A DNA stretch of 64,000 nt from Phlebopus portentosus (Eukaryota > Basidiomycota > Agaricomycetes > Boletales > Boletinellaceae), in contig JAYXKI010000005.1 of assembly GCA_037892935.1 (NCBI GenBank), forward strand, positions 2,232,001 through 2,296,000. The letters are read 5' to 3'. Under the pieces are notes generated by a model. That model searched no databases and was not told where the DNA came from. It worked only from the letters and a program-made list of their open reading frames with translations. Below, in pieces: positions 24,861 to 39,849 of the stretch (the stretch's first letter is position 1; every line of letters begins with the position of its first letter). The position numbers and the translations under genes are program-made.

Positions 24861-27800
24861 TTACCGATTCTCAGCCCTCCGCATGAAAGGTACGCGAGCC
24901 TCATTGTGTTCTTTACGCTCATTGTGTCCACGCGCCTTTGAACTTTCGGACTTGTGCTTCCTCGGACGCGTGTCGACAAAGAATGGATTCGCATCCTCTG
25001 GTTTGGCTTTGTTCTCGTGGCTGTGATGGCGCCGGTGGTCATCACCTTTAACCACGCGCTCTTCAGCAACAACAGCCTCTGGTTCCGAAGAGGACGCTTG
25101 AAGAGGCTGAACGCCCTGCGACAAAAGCTCGCCTTCGTCCTCCTCCTCAATGGCGTTTTGGTCCGTTTCGAACCCACGCTGGATTGAGACAAGGAGCTTT
25201 GATATCGGCGTGGCAGGCACTTGGTTCCTGCGTGCCGCGAGTGCCTGACGAAGAGGAGCTGGCGTCTCTGGTACCACTGGCTCCGGAGGAGACGAAGGGA
25301 GGGGGACGAAGGACGCATCCGTATCCACGGCGTCCGCATTGGATTCGACCGGAGAATTACTGGCGGAGGCCTTGTGGATGGCTAGCGGCCTGACTCCGCC
25401 AAAACGTGAAGACTGTGCTTCTTTCGCCTTCGCGGGCGTGCAAGGTTCAGAAGTCTTCTCTGGAGCCGAGACTTCTTCTTCGTCGACGACCCTCCTTCAA
25501 CATTAATAGGTCCCTTACTCGAACCTTCCGACCCATCATTGCCATTTGTCGCACCGACAAATTTTGTTTTTGAGCCTGCAGAAGACTCTGGGCAAAGCGG
25601 TACGTCTTTTGAAGCAAGAGCTTGTCGCTCCTCTGACCCTTGCTGGACGATTTGCCCCGGAGCTGTCGATTCGCCCGGATTCACTAAATCCTGAGAAGGA
25701 TGTACCTCCCGGTGCTTCCTTCGCCTTGCCTCACCCTCTTCAGCCTCACCTCGCCGCTTTTTAGACGGCACCTCCTGGTCACTCCTCTCTTTGCCCCTCT
25801 TGGAAGGAGCACGAGTCAGAGCCTTGGCAGCTTGAGCAGCTTCTGCTGCGCGCTCTGCACGACGCCGCCTCCGCTCTTCCTTTGCCAAAGCACGGGCTTG
25901 AGCTTCAGTTTCGGGATCCTGTTGCGACTGGACTGCAACGGATGGTTGCTCGACTGGTCTCTTCTTTCTCGGCCGCTCTGGCGCGGCAGGCTCTGCGCGA
26001 GACTCCGGCTTCTCCAGAGCCTTCTCTATTCTTGATGGAGGTCGAGAGAAAACGGGTTTCGCATCCGCCCTGGACGGAGGCCGGAAGACTGGCTGCCTCT
26101 CGTCCATACGAGGAGCCGGTCGAGCATGCGACTCCCGATCTTTGGAGTCTGCCCGCTTGTGGGACGCCTCCGCACGGGACGCGGGACGCGGGCGGAAGGC
26201 TTCTTCTGCCCGGATCTCGGTCCTCTTACGCGCGTCTCTCTCATTCTCCTTTACTCTTTCCTTCTTCTCAGTCCTCTCATTGTGTTTCATCAGCGCCTCC
26301 CCTTCGCCAGTTTGACTGGTGGTCGAGGAAGCGAGCCGAGAAGGTGGACGCGAACGCGCGTGCCCATCCGTATGGGTGCTTGTTGTCGAAGACGTAGACG
26401 AGCAAAGGTAGGTTTTTCTTTGTCCTTCCCCTTCTCTTTCGTCGTTCTTTGAGGCCCTCCACATGCTTGTTTGACGCAGGCGGGCCGGAGGAGCGGAAGT
26501 CGTAATCGGAACGGCTTCAGACTTTGGGACGCGGCGCGGTCCAGTAGTTGAACGCACTCTGGGCGGTTCTTCAGTAGTAGGAGGTGGGGCAGATTGCGCA
26601 GCATCTAATGTAGGCGAAACAGAAGGCGGAGTCGGTGGCTTTTCAGGACGCTGAGCACCGCCGCGGGAAGAGGTAGGTTGACTTTTGGTAACATCAGGGA
26701 CCATGGAGCCAGACGTCTGTAGGTTCGGACGAGAGACAAGGCGGCCAAGCCTGGGTCGCGTCGGCGCAGCAGCGGCCGCAGCTATGGCTTGCCTCATTGA
26801 CGGAGGCGGACGGACAGGACCCGATGAGGATTTCTTCTCTGGCGGCGGGGGCGGGGGCATCAAGACGCTATCCAGAGCGGGTGCATTTCCAGCAGTTGCT
26901 GGCTTGGAACTTGCACTCTTACTCGGTTTTTCGACTCGAGTAAAGGTAACGGTGGTGGTGGTAGAAACTGCGGCGCTGGTACTGGCGCTCTTTGCGTGAC
27001 CTTGGACGATTGGCTGGGAGCGTGACAGGGTATCGGCTGATTGGGATGAGGACGGTATCGAAGGAGCAGAGGTGGATGATGACAGAAGTGGTTTGCGCTG
27101 GTTAGCCGCAGCACTCTTTACATCGAGATATTTCTTCATTGTAGGAGTAAGGGCGCAACGAAACTATCAATACAACTCGTGTCAGAGAACTTAGTAGCAT
27201 CATAAAAGAAGGTGATGAAAGACTCACGCGTCCACTCGAGAGGGAAAGAGAATCTTGTAAGCCTCAAAGGCCTTTCTACTGCTCTTCCGATATCGGCGTT
27301 CGGATCGCGCGCCGTCGCCCTGATAACGATCTCGATATCTTCAGGCCTATTTGGGGCCTCGAGGTCAGGTGGGTTGAAGCAGTTGAGACAAGCCACAATC
27401 AGCTCGACCACAGTGAGGCGAAGTGCGACGGACTTGTCCGAGATGGCATGTCGGAGAAGAGGAAGGATGGCAGGCGACTGACAGTTCTCGACAATAGCCA
27501 ATAGGCAAGCCTTTGCTCGAGCGATGAATATCTTGTTTGATCGAGCGGCGAGTGTGAGAAGAGTAGGTACGAAGTGGGGAATGAGCGCCTCAAAGGCTCG
27601 CTGAAGATGCGTTGCAAGCGACGTGAGCACGTCCGTGGCGGCGCCCGATAGTCGAGATCGCTCTGAGGTGAGAGAGTTGATGAGAGGCCTCACGAAGCCT
27701 TTGCAGGCTGCGATGAGTTGTGAGGGATAGTCAGCGGCTGAACCAATGGCAATCGCATTCAATCGAAGCAACGCATTGAGGATTTTGTCCCAACTGTCCT

Positions 27801-27899
27801 CGTTTCCATTATCTCAAGACCCGCACGAACTTCGCTGAGTTCGTATTCGAGCAGTGCAGTCGACGAGCAAGAGATAACTGACGGAATTTTGGGAGCCAT
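24861..27899 (-). CDS. CLASP family microtubule-stabilising protein; reading frame interrupted by apparent single-base losses
   Basis: CLASP proteins rescue shrinking microtubules through TOG domains. The start at 27897-27899 opens MAPKIPSVISCSSTALLEYE, and the next frame gives a HEAT/TOG domain (VLTSLATHLQRAFEALIPHF, ARSNKIFIARAKACLLAIVE, SVALRLTVVELIVACLN). Near 27230-27290 the conserved KAFEAYKILFPSRVD is read in a different frame. A 64-bp intron leads to FVAP and then TPTMKKYLDVK, again shifted. A long Pro/Ser/Arg/Lys-rich disordered tail of about 550 residues follows. The frame shifts once more near 25475 into KTSEPCTPAKAKEAQSS and continues to PISKLLVSIQRGF and a charged end (MRRAENR), stop at 24861-24863. 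Four one-base losses (about 27801, 27288, 27152 and 25475) would restore one protein. Assembly error and pseudogene decay are both possible. Confidence 0.75.
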
Positions 27900-28287
27900 A
27901 GTGGGGAAGTAGCTAGAGGAGGTGGAAGTAGAAGGACAAGATGATGAGGGAAGGACGAGAAGGACTCGGGGACAATTTGAAGACGCGAGGCCACAACAAT
28001 TTCAACAGGTCATGTGATCGTGAGCTTCCATTTACGGAAGGTATCTTTGCTAGCCACGAGAAATTCATTGATTTACTCCGATGAACAATGAAAGATGTGG
28101 CTGATAAGGGATGATTATAATTTGCTTGATTTAACCTTGTAACTTGAATAAAAATCCTAGAAATAAAAGTTGCTCTGCATCCGAGTAACAAATCCTATTC
28201 TGGAAGCGTCGATCCTTCGGGGTGCAGTCAAGCAACGTCCGCCTTGAGTGTGTTATAGCTGAGCTCGAGCCAACGAGCCCAGCATTA
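27900..28287. promoter_or_regulatory. Divergent promoter shared by CLASP (minus) and GCK kinase (plus)
   Basis: 388 bp separate two divergent start codons, so both core promoters must lie here. No specific factor site is claimed. The CLASP-proximal 100 bp are rich in GGA/GAA on the plus strand, which is CT-rich for CLASP transcription. Confidence 0.45.
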
Positions 28288-31200
28288 ATGGCCACACCGC
28301 CAACGCAGCCCAACGTTCATCAGCTCTACAAACGTCTTGAGACAGTCGGAAAAGGTGCCTATGGCAGCGTACACAAGGGCATCGAAATCGCGACCGGCAA
28401 TGTTGTCGCCCTCAAGATCATCAACCTGGACACCGCTGACGACGATGTCGCCGACATCCAGCGTGAGGTCGCTCTTCTCACCCATCTTCGCGATGCGGTG
28501 AATATTACAAAGTATTTTGGATGTTTCTTGGATGGGCCTCGCGTATGGATTGTGATGGAGTACGCACAAGGCGGATCGGTTCGTACGCTGATGAAGGCGT
28601 GCAAGAATAATGTTCTTCAGGAAAAGTACATCGTTATTGTCACTCGTGAACTTCTGCTTGCTTTGTCTTCCTTGCACAAGGCTGGTGTCATTCACCGAGA
28701 CATCAAAGCGGCCAATGTCCTCATTACTGCAGCCGGGAAAGTCATGCTCTGTGACTTTGGTGTCTCTGCTCTCCTTGTCACTTCACATTCAAAACGTAAT
28801 ACACTTGTGGGGACACCATATTGGATGGCACCAGAGGTAGCTCAGCCTGTGCCCAACTACGACACAAAAGCGGACGTATGGAGTCTTGGTATTACCATTT
28901 ACGAGATGGTTACCGGCAGTCCACCTCATTCCAATCTCGATGGACTCAAGGTCGTACAACTTATTCCTCGTTCCAAACCTCCACGCTTAGCTGAGAATGA
29001 GGGAAGTAGGGAACTTAGGGAATTTGCTACATCTTGCTTGCGCGAATCCCCTTCAGAGCGACCTACCGCTGACGAGCTCTCGCGATCGAAATGGATCAAA
29101 GCTACTGCTAAGACACCTGTCTCTATCTTGAAGGAGCTACTTGTTCAGTATGAACAGTGGCAGCAAGCCGGTGGGACACGTGCGAGTATCGCCGAGCCTC
29201 TGCCATGGGAGGAAGAGGAAGAAGAGTAAGCTAGTCTGACCTTTTCAATCTTTATTATCGTCTCATGGTTCTTGTAGGGATATGGAGGGATCAACAGGAC
29301 ATGAAGAAACTTGGGAATTCGATACTGTTCGAGCGCGTTCGATGGTTGGAACACAAGCAGCGCCAACTGAGGATCCAGATACTCATCGTTCTCCAGCCTT
29401 AAACGCTCGTGTACCTTCATCGCTCCGAGGTCTGTTCGGCGAAGAGGCCAACCCAAACCCACCCTTCGCGTGGTCTCGGAACAACACTCCAACTCCTCCT
29501 CTGGTCTCCTCTTTACCAGCGCAGAGTCCTATGCCGGCAGCGGGAAGTCAATCAGGACCTAATCGTGGACGACCAACACCGAAGCGGGGCGTAACCACGG
29601 ATGACCGTACAGCAGAAGATACCGCGCGGCAAGCAAACTTCGTGTTCCCTCCTCGGCCTGCGGTGCCTACAAGAGCCAAATCCAAACTTTCATCTTCGGT
29701 CTCTTCATCAGATAACGAGAGTGCTCTGTCTTCTTCACCTGAACGAACGACACGTCTCCTTCCCATGGGTCCTGGACATGGTCAAGCACATGGGCATGGT
29801 CTTGCTCATGGTCATGGCCACGGACGAGGAATAGGTGATTTGACGATGAATACTACAACTTTCCATACTAAGCCTCCTTCGATAAGCGGGGATGGCTTAC
29901 AGGCCGGTGCAAGTGTAGGTACTGGCGGGAGTACGATCCGTGCATCGCCAGGCTATCGAGAAATCCGAAACTCTCGTGGTGTACCCAACATTTCAATCCC
30001 TCCTGCAAATTTGCACGCGGGTTTAGGTATGTCCGTCGACGCTTCTGCCTCAGCATCTTCCTCGCTTGCAGGTGGGAACGACGATACTTCTACATCACTC
30101 GCGCCAGGCGACTCTCCCATTCGCTCAACTTCAAATTCAACTCGACCGCTTTTCGGCAGAAAGCGAAGTCAGAGTAGTGCGGCTACATCAACACCTTCTA
30201 CTGGTTCTTCCTCTCCTGTCAAGTTTCGAAATAACGACCGCCCAGGATTCCCAAACGACTTCCATTTTCCTGCTGCCTCAGCGGCTGGAGCAAACTTCGC
30301 TGGATCGTTTTTGCCTTTTCCCGTTCTCCCGCCTTCCCGTGCCAGTAACTCGTCAAGCGGAAGCGGAGGCGAGCCAGGAAGGAGCCCAAGTGCACATCAT
30401 ACGACGTACTCACTTGATGCGTACCGAGATCGCGAGCCTTCTTCGGCCGGATTAGCGGGTATCGGGAGGAATTTCGTTGGAGCTGGAGGAGGGCTCGAGT
30501 TACCACCTTCGATATCAAGGGCACATAGTGCGAACGCGCTTTCCGAGAGTATCCCTTCCCCAGCCCTGACTCAGCAAGGGTCTGTGCCTATGACGCGAAG
30601 GTTAAGCATCACTCGACAAGCAAGCGTCACAGTCATGGAGTCTGTCCGGTCTCCCTTCACTGCAGGTGCTTCTCCGGAACGTGATCGGGACAGAGACAGA
30701 GAACGGGATAGGGATCGCTCGGTGGAATCAACGCCCGTACCAGGTCTCAAAGACGTGTTGAAAATCCCCGCTGTCACCTCTGAGATGCGCTTGGGGATGG
30801 GAACTGACTTGCTTCCCCCGAGTCCGAGCGCGGCATCTGCCAATAGGAGGTTCTTCTCTCCCGCACCCAGTGGCTTGAGCTCGAGTATCGTCGCTGGTAC
30901 TATTAGTGCAGGAGAAGGATCTAGTGGGAAATCACCATCTTTCGCTCAATCGTCGCGGACTGCGCCTTCTTCTCCATCGGCCGTACCCTTTTCACTCATT
31001 TCACCCGGTACGAGCGCCAATGCAAAGCAAAACGGTCTCCCGTCACCTTCTCCGGCTGAACGTCAAGGAACAGACACCTCCGTTTCGACCAGTGCAACTA
31101 TTGGAACGTCAAGCACGCGCTTTACGCATAAACACTCTCATACCGCCTCATCCTCCACTTCCGCATCAAGTATCGGTTCTGCTACAGGAATCTTTGGTGC

Positions 31201-31878
31201 AGGAAGGAGCGGGTTTAGTATGGGCGGACCGCCTGTTCGACCACTTGACTTTGCGCCGCTGATGGCTTCGCACGAAGCAACTCATGCTGCTCTGGCGAGG
31301 ACGGTAGACGAACTCGTCCAGTGGTTAGGCGTTGTTGAGGCTGGATTGAGTGCTGTGCTTGAAAAGACTCTGCCAGAAAACAGTGAGGGTAGCGGTGGAG
31401 GCTCAGGCGGGGTAGTTGCAAATGGTGTAGGGATAGGGCAGGACGAGACGTTCCTCGACAAGTTCACGAAAGCGAGGAAGACGAGTACGTTGACGAGACA
31501 AAAACAGCTGACCTTCCGAGCGCAAAGAGCGATACTCTAACCTTCTCGGCCGAGGACGACCTAGACGCCTCAGCGGAAGACACTTACATCGAACACGAGC
31601 TAAGTGAAGCAGGTAGTTCAGCCGATGCAAGTGCGATAGGCACTTTCGAGCACTTCCTCGCTAAAGTACGCAAGCACGAGCAGGAGCTCGGAGGGGAGGA
31701 CGATTGGCTTGCAGATGATGCATTGGGCTTGCCACCTCCGACTGGTACGAACACCAATGGATCCACGCCTGACAAGGACAAGTTTTCTTTCCCTGCTTCA
31801 CATCACTCTTCGTCTCATTCTCATTCATCTCATTCTCACTCTCATCATCGTCATTTGGACGCTGTACATGTAACGTAG
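28288..31878 (+). CDS. GCK/Ste20-type Ser/Thr protein kinase (Kic1/Nak1-like) with long disordered tail; likely frameshift near the C-terminus
   Basis: Kinases of this group act in the RAM/MOR network controlling polarity and cell separation. The kinase domain is at the N-terminus (about residues 14-270). It has the Gly-rich loop VGKGAYGSVHKG, catalytic Lys in VALKIINLD, HRDIKAANVL, DFGVSA, and the activation-segment signature VGTPYWMAPEV typical of GCK/Ste20 kinases. A 52-bp intron (29226-29277) sits in the acidic stretch EEEE. About 750 residues of Ser/Pro/Gly-rich tail follow, including a His-Gly run (GHGQAHGHGLAHGHGHGRG) and RDRDRERDRDRS. The frame stops at 31538-31540. However, the sequence downstream in frame +2, ESEEDEYVDETKTADLPSAK through FEHFLAKVRKHEQELGG to a His/Ser-rich end at 31876-31878, looks like the authentic C-terminus. 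One missing base near 31465 would join them. The GTG at 28222 is not used; 28288 is the first ATG. Confidence 0.82.
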
Positions 31879-32163
31879 CTCTACTTTTTCTCTTCGCTTT
31901 CTCTCTTTGTGTCTTCTTCCTAGTTTTGCTTCAGACCTTGTCTTTGTTCACTCTTTTTGGCATTTCTTGCCATTCCTTGTCGTGTTACTCTTAGAGACAC
32001 TGACCGATTACTGCACTCATTCCCATTCTAATCTATACTCAGTTAGTCTCTATACACCCACTTCTTCTCTTCTTCAGTTTTTTGTGCCCGGACCTTTCTC
32101 CTGTCTACATGTGTTCAATAAATCCAGCATATTTGGAAAACAGGTTCGAAAGCACTTGAGGCT

Positions 32164-32952
32164 CTAGATGTATCCTCGTTGCTGGAGGTACTCTGCGATG
32201 ATTCGTACACTTCCGTTCACATCCACCTTGTCTGTCTTGACGTGGATCTCAGGGTTCAGAGGTTCTTCGTACGGCGCAGAGACGCCAGTGAAATCTATTT
32301 CGCAAGATATCGAATCAGTCAAAGCAATCAACAAGAAGGTTGGAAACGCATACCTTTAATCTCTCCTGCTCTAGCCTTCTTGTACAACCCCTTCGGATCG
32401 CGTTGCTCCACGACACTCAAAGGGGCATCAACGAAAACTTCGATGAAGTCGATGTTACCCTGTGCGTGTAAAACGCGTGCGGTGTCTCGGTCTACTCGAT
32501 AAGGAGAGATGAAAGCTGTGATGACGATACACGCCGCGTCTGCGAACAACTTTGCTACCTGCGCACAAGGCGAAATTAGATAAGTAAGAAGGATGGAGAA
32601 GAGGATGTACAGAAGACGAACCTCCCCAACTCTCCTGATATTCTCATTTCTTGACTTCTCATCAAACCCCAGATCTTTGTTCAGCCCAAATCGGATATTA
32701 TCCCCGTCTAATCTATACGCGAATTTCTTGAGATGGAGGAGGTGCTGCTCGAGTGCACAAGCGATGGTTGATTTGCCACTTGCACTGAGACCTGTCAGCC
32801 AGATGGTGACTCCCTTTTGTTGAAGGAGTCGGGAACGCTCTTCGGAGGAGACTGAACCTGGTTATGCGCCAGTGAGGGTGTCAGTGATTATGAATGAAAA
32901 TTGATAGTAAACTACGAGACAAACCTTGGTGGAAAGTAATATTAGTCGCCAT
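32164..32952 (-). CDS. MET14: Adenylylsulfate (APS) kinase, sulfate assimilation
   Basis: The enzyme phosphorylates adenosine 5'-phosphosulfate with ATP to give PAPS, the second step of sulfate activation, in the cytosol. The P-loop GLSASGKST, the substrate-binding [44 protein letters not shown], and the lid-region [14 protein letters not shown] plus [11 protein letters not shown] are all present. About 200 residues matches single-domain fungal APS kinases. The gene has four exons. The first encodes MATNITFHQ; introns lie at about 32862-32924, 32562-32622 and about 32290-32355. It ends LQQRGYI with TAG at 32164-32166. It is divergent from alanyl-tRNA synthetase, with under 400 bp between start codons. 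Confidence 0.93.
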
Positions 32953-33339
32953 CTATGATATCTTCGCGTGGCCTATACACTGTCCTAGCTCGCACTTGAG
33001 TGATTGAAGAGTCCTCATGAAGACTTTAGTATGCCAGCAAAGGACTCGAAATCGATGGACCAGACATAGAGCAATGATTGCGTGACGGTTGATGATTGGA
33101 GGCTGAAATCTTCAGGAAATTTTCTACCCAGGATTAAGCACAAGCAAACAACTGATCCTTCAAGATCATTCGTGATTGCTTTCATCTAGTAGTTGAACCA
33201 GGACTTTGAAGGTGTCCATAAATCTGCAGCGAAAAAAAAAAATACGGAACAAATTCGATTGGAGAAAATAGCAGGTCATGTGCCCCTCCTGGTGGGTGAG
33301 TCAGAGACGCGAATCGATAGCCCAAAAAGTAACGGGTGT
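32953..33339. promoter_or_regulatory. Divergent promoter of APS kinase and alanyl-tRNA synthetase
   Basis: This short divergent region is flanked by two amino-acid or sulfur metabolism genes. It includes an A-tract (33231-33241) and the Gcn4-type site listed separately. No gene is inside. The plus-strand frame from 33193 is open but has no ATG before 33340. Confidence 0.5.
33297..33303. promoter_or_regulatory. Gcn4/Cpc1-type site TGAGTCA
   Basis: A perfect palindrome-like TGAGTCA lies 37 bp before the upstream AUG and 115 bp before the downstream AUG of alanyl-tRNA synthetase. In fungi this is the binding site of the bZIP regulator Gcn4/Cpc1/CpcA, which induces amino-acid biosynthesis and several aminoacyl-tRNA synthetase genes. 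A 7-bp match can arise by chance and this one may fall in the transcribed leader, so its use is inference. Confidence 0.4.
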
Positions 33340-36839
<3,500 letters not shown>

Positions 36840-38218
36840 AGGACGATCATACCCCTTTCCCGCAGATATTGTAGATCTCCTTTCTCTCATTTCCAACTGG
36901 TTTTGATGTACGAAAGCTGTGTGTATAAGTAAATTACGAATTTCGAATACAGAATCGTCATCATCATTGCGTTCTTTACTATGAAGTGACTTTTGCTCGC
37001 TTGTATGACTCCGGGTCGGTGCGCTTTTAGGGCTGATGTGCGATCGAGCGTGCCTAAACCCCCATGTGCAGAACATGATTACCGACGTTCTCTTCTCATG
37101 GTCAGTGAGACTATGATGCAAGCTATGATACTACGATACGACACAGGCGGTAACTTGAGTATTGCACTAAGCGGTACTGTACAGCATGCAACGTATCCCG
37201 GCACATAACACTTAAAGTTCGTCGAGCCACACTTGATATCATCTGGCAATTTTGGAGACTTCACACATTCAGAACGAGGCCTGACGAGACTCCTTGTCGG
37301 TGATTCGGTGATGTCGGAATACCACATAATCATTTCCCTTCAGCTCCATAAAAATAACCCTCGACATCCAAACCATCATCCCCTCATCACTAGTCCTATC
37401 ACCAATATCATTCTTCTCCAACATTTCAAAACGCACCACATCATAAACCCGGGGAAACTTCAAGTCTCACATACCAGTGCATGTAGTTTTACCTTCGAAA
37501 GCTTGGCGAAACATGTCGTGATCGCATATATGTGCACCGTCTTTACCTATCCTAGGATTGTAACTGATATTTGCAATTCTGATAATTTGGAAGACATACA
37601 AACAAGGAACGGACGTGCCAGATACCCTCATTTAGGAAGAAGGTTTCAACACAAAGAAATAAAAGGAAGGGAGTAGATAAAAGAGAGGTCGTTCATAGAC
37701 GTGGAACTCGGGCTGGCCGTCCTTCGTAATGGATAGTTGCGTGCGCGTGCACTTTTTAGAGAGCACTTTCAATTAGGTAGAAAACTATAAGAATTATGGA
37801 CACACTGCTAGTGAAAGAAAAGAAGCAAAAGACGAGCAGTAAAAGCAGAAGTAAGACAAAGGTTGAATGAGGAGTGAAGATGGAAACAAAGAGTAAGAAA
37901 AGGCACGCAGGTAGGGTTCGGGATCTGCTAAAAGAGGAACAAGACACTACTAATGGGAAGACTTCGGAAAAGAAGAATAGGAAAAGATAAAAGATAAGGG
38001 TCAACAGGAAGAGCAAGAATCCCACCCAACGACGACGGAACAGAAAGCCATAATACACAGAGAAACTAAATCAACACAATCTGATTCTGATTTTGACTCG
38101 CTCCCAGCCTGGCACACCGAAATGCCGTCACTTGCAGCAAGCCGCTGCTCGTGATATCTCGCCGTATTACAATCCCTGCGCCCCAGGGAATAGTATGATA
38201 GCCCATCAAAAGCACAAT
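36840..38218. other. Intergenic, convergent 3' regions
   Basis: This lies between the ends of alanyl-tRNA synthetase (plus) and G-alpha (minus). It is AT-rich with an A/G-rich stretch at 37670-38060 that yields hydrophobic frames on the minus strand; these are read as low-complexity UTR rather than a gene. No RNA gene or repeat was recognised. Confidence 0.5.
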
Positions 38219-39849
38219 CACAAAAGGCCGCATTCTCTTAGGTGGAGTTGCAAGAGAATATCTTGAATAGCGCTCAAGACGACTAAAAGGATAGTGGGAA
38301 AAGCCGATGGGCATCAGTGAAATTGCGTAACGACGGTGTGAGAGAAAATCCGTGATGTACAACTTACACTTGATCTGCTGGGTATCAGTAGCACAGGTAT
38401 AGTGGGCATAGATCTGCTTCGTCGCGGCATTCTGATTCAGCGAAACGAATCGGTGCAATAAGTATTCACAGGCGGCATCGTAGTTGTCACCACCAGAGTA
38501 GTCTGGGAAATAATCGCCGAGAGGAGAGTGCGGAAGCTTCTCAGCAAACAGATCGATCTTGTTCAAAAACAGAATCTGCAGATGACGATGATCGTTAGCA
38601 AGTTTGGATGAGTAAGAATAAAACAAAGTTGCCTGTATATGGCACGTGTACTCACGATTGAAGTCTTGACGAACCAGCGGGAGTTGCAAATAGAATCGAA
38701 AAGCGTGAGCGCCTCTTGCATACGGTTCTAAATGGGAGGAAACGTGTTGGAATGGATCACACGCCACGATAAGAATAGCAGCCAAGCCAACGTACCACAC
38801 TCTCGTCTTCATACAGCATCTGGTCATATTCACTCAGGGATACCAGGAAGACCAAGGCCGTGACGTTCTCGAAACAGTGGATCCATTTCTTACGCTCGCT
38901 CCGTTGGCCGCCGACGTCAAACAGCCGGTATGTGAGTTCGCCTACGCGGAACATAGTCTCAGTGATACCGGTTGTCTTGACACGAGACCGGAGGATATCC
39001 TGGTCAGTCGGCAAGTAATTCGGGTCTGCCATGCGGTCAATTGCATTGAAGTAACTATGGTTTCCATAAGCGGGGTGCAAATACGCACAAAATAATATAC
39101 GTGACTTACTAAACGGCCGAGTCGTTAAGCTGGAACTCGCGACTCCTACGCACGGCTTCTTTTACCCCTGGATCTCTCCAAAGGCCGCGGATAGCATCGG
39201 CGACATCCCGTGGCATGTAGTTGGTTTCAATCTGACCGGGCAATGAGAGGATAATATTTCGGCGGGCGTCGTTCTGCGGAGCAAGCTGGAGGTCCAGCTG
39301 AGGCATGGCCTCAAGGATGGCGCTACAAAGTCAAAATGTCAACATCAAGGAGGAAGCGGACTAAGGATGAAGAGCGGCTCAAACGCGAACATCGGAGTCC
39401 TCGGATGGACCATCCGATTCCCAATTTGTGCTGGCGACGAGCAACGAAGCATGGAAAGGGAGATTGACTTACCGCATAGACTGGATCGTGTTCGAAAAGA
39501 TGATTTCTTTATATGAATCCCGTTCTTGTTCGTTGTATCCACCGTGGTGAATGAGTTTCATTTGCTTCAAGACCGTTGACTATCATTGACGTAGAATGTG
39601 GCCGTTAGCTACGCTGAGAAAACAAACATGCCGCTACATAACGCACCTTGCCCGATTCTCCAGCACCAAGAAGCAACATCTTGATCTCATTCTTCGCGAG
39701 CATACGGTCGCGCTTCAGCTGGTTTTCAATCTCATCGTTGCCTGCAAAAACCAAGTGGCGTCAGTGCTCTCTGCTTGCAGCATGAAAGACGGGTAGTACG
39801 CACGGGCCTTGGCCTCCTCATCGACGATACTTGATTGAGCGCAACCCAT
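38219..39849 (-). CDS. Heterotrimeric G protein alpha subunit (canonical fungal Gpa1/Galpha-i-like)
   Basis: This GTPase couples receptors, in basidiomycetes typically pheromone receptors, to MAPK or cAMP signalling at the plasma membrane. It starts MGCAQSS at 39849, with Gly2 for myristoylation and Cys3 for palmitoylation. Visible G motifs are [11 protein letters not shown] (P-loop), RSRVKTTGI (switch I, with Arg and Thr), [12 protein letters not shown] (switch II, with catalytic Gln), FLNKIDLF and TCATDT. The end is ECGLL, with the Cys at -4 that pertussis toxin modifies in Galpha-i proteins. The length of about 350 residues is normal. At least seven introns, several of them 50-80 bp, interrupt it, including one just after the start segment. 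The stop is at 38219-38221; longer minus frames that pass through the last intron are not real. All key residues are intact. Confidence 0.95.

Noticed and set aside
25184..26999. Several plus-strand frames opposite the CLASP tail
   Set aside because: They are shadows of the long Pro/Arg/Ser-rich minus-strand exon.
37756..38058. Minus-strand frame rich in Phe/Leu/Ser
   Set aside because: It is the reverse of an A/G-rich 3' region between two convergent genes and looks like low-complexity rather than a membrane protein.
38066..38833. Minus-strand frame of 255 codons
   Set aside because: It runs through introns of the canonical G-alpha gene; the true exons in it belong to G-alpha and the remainder has no coding signal.
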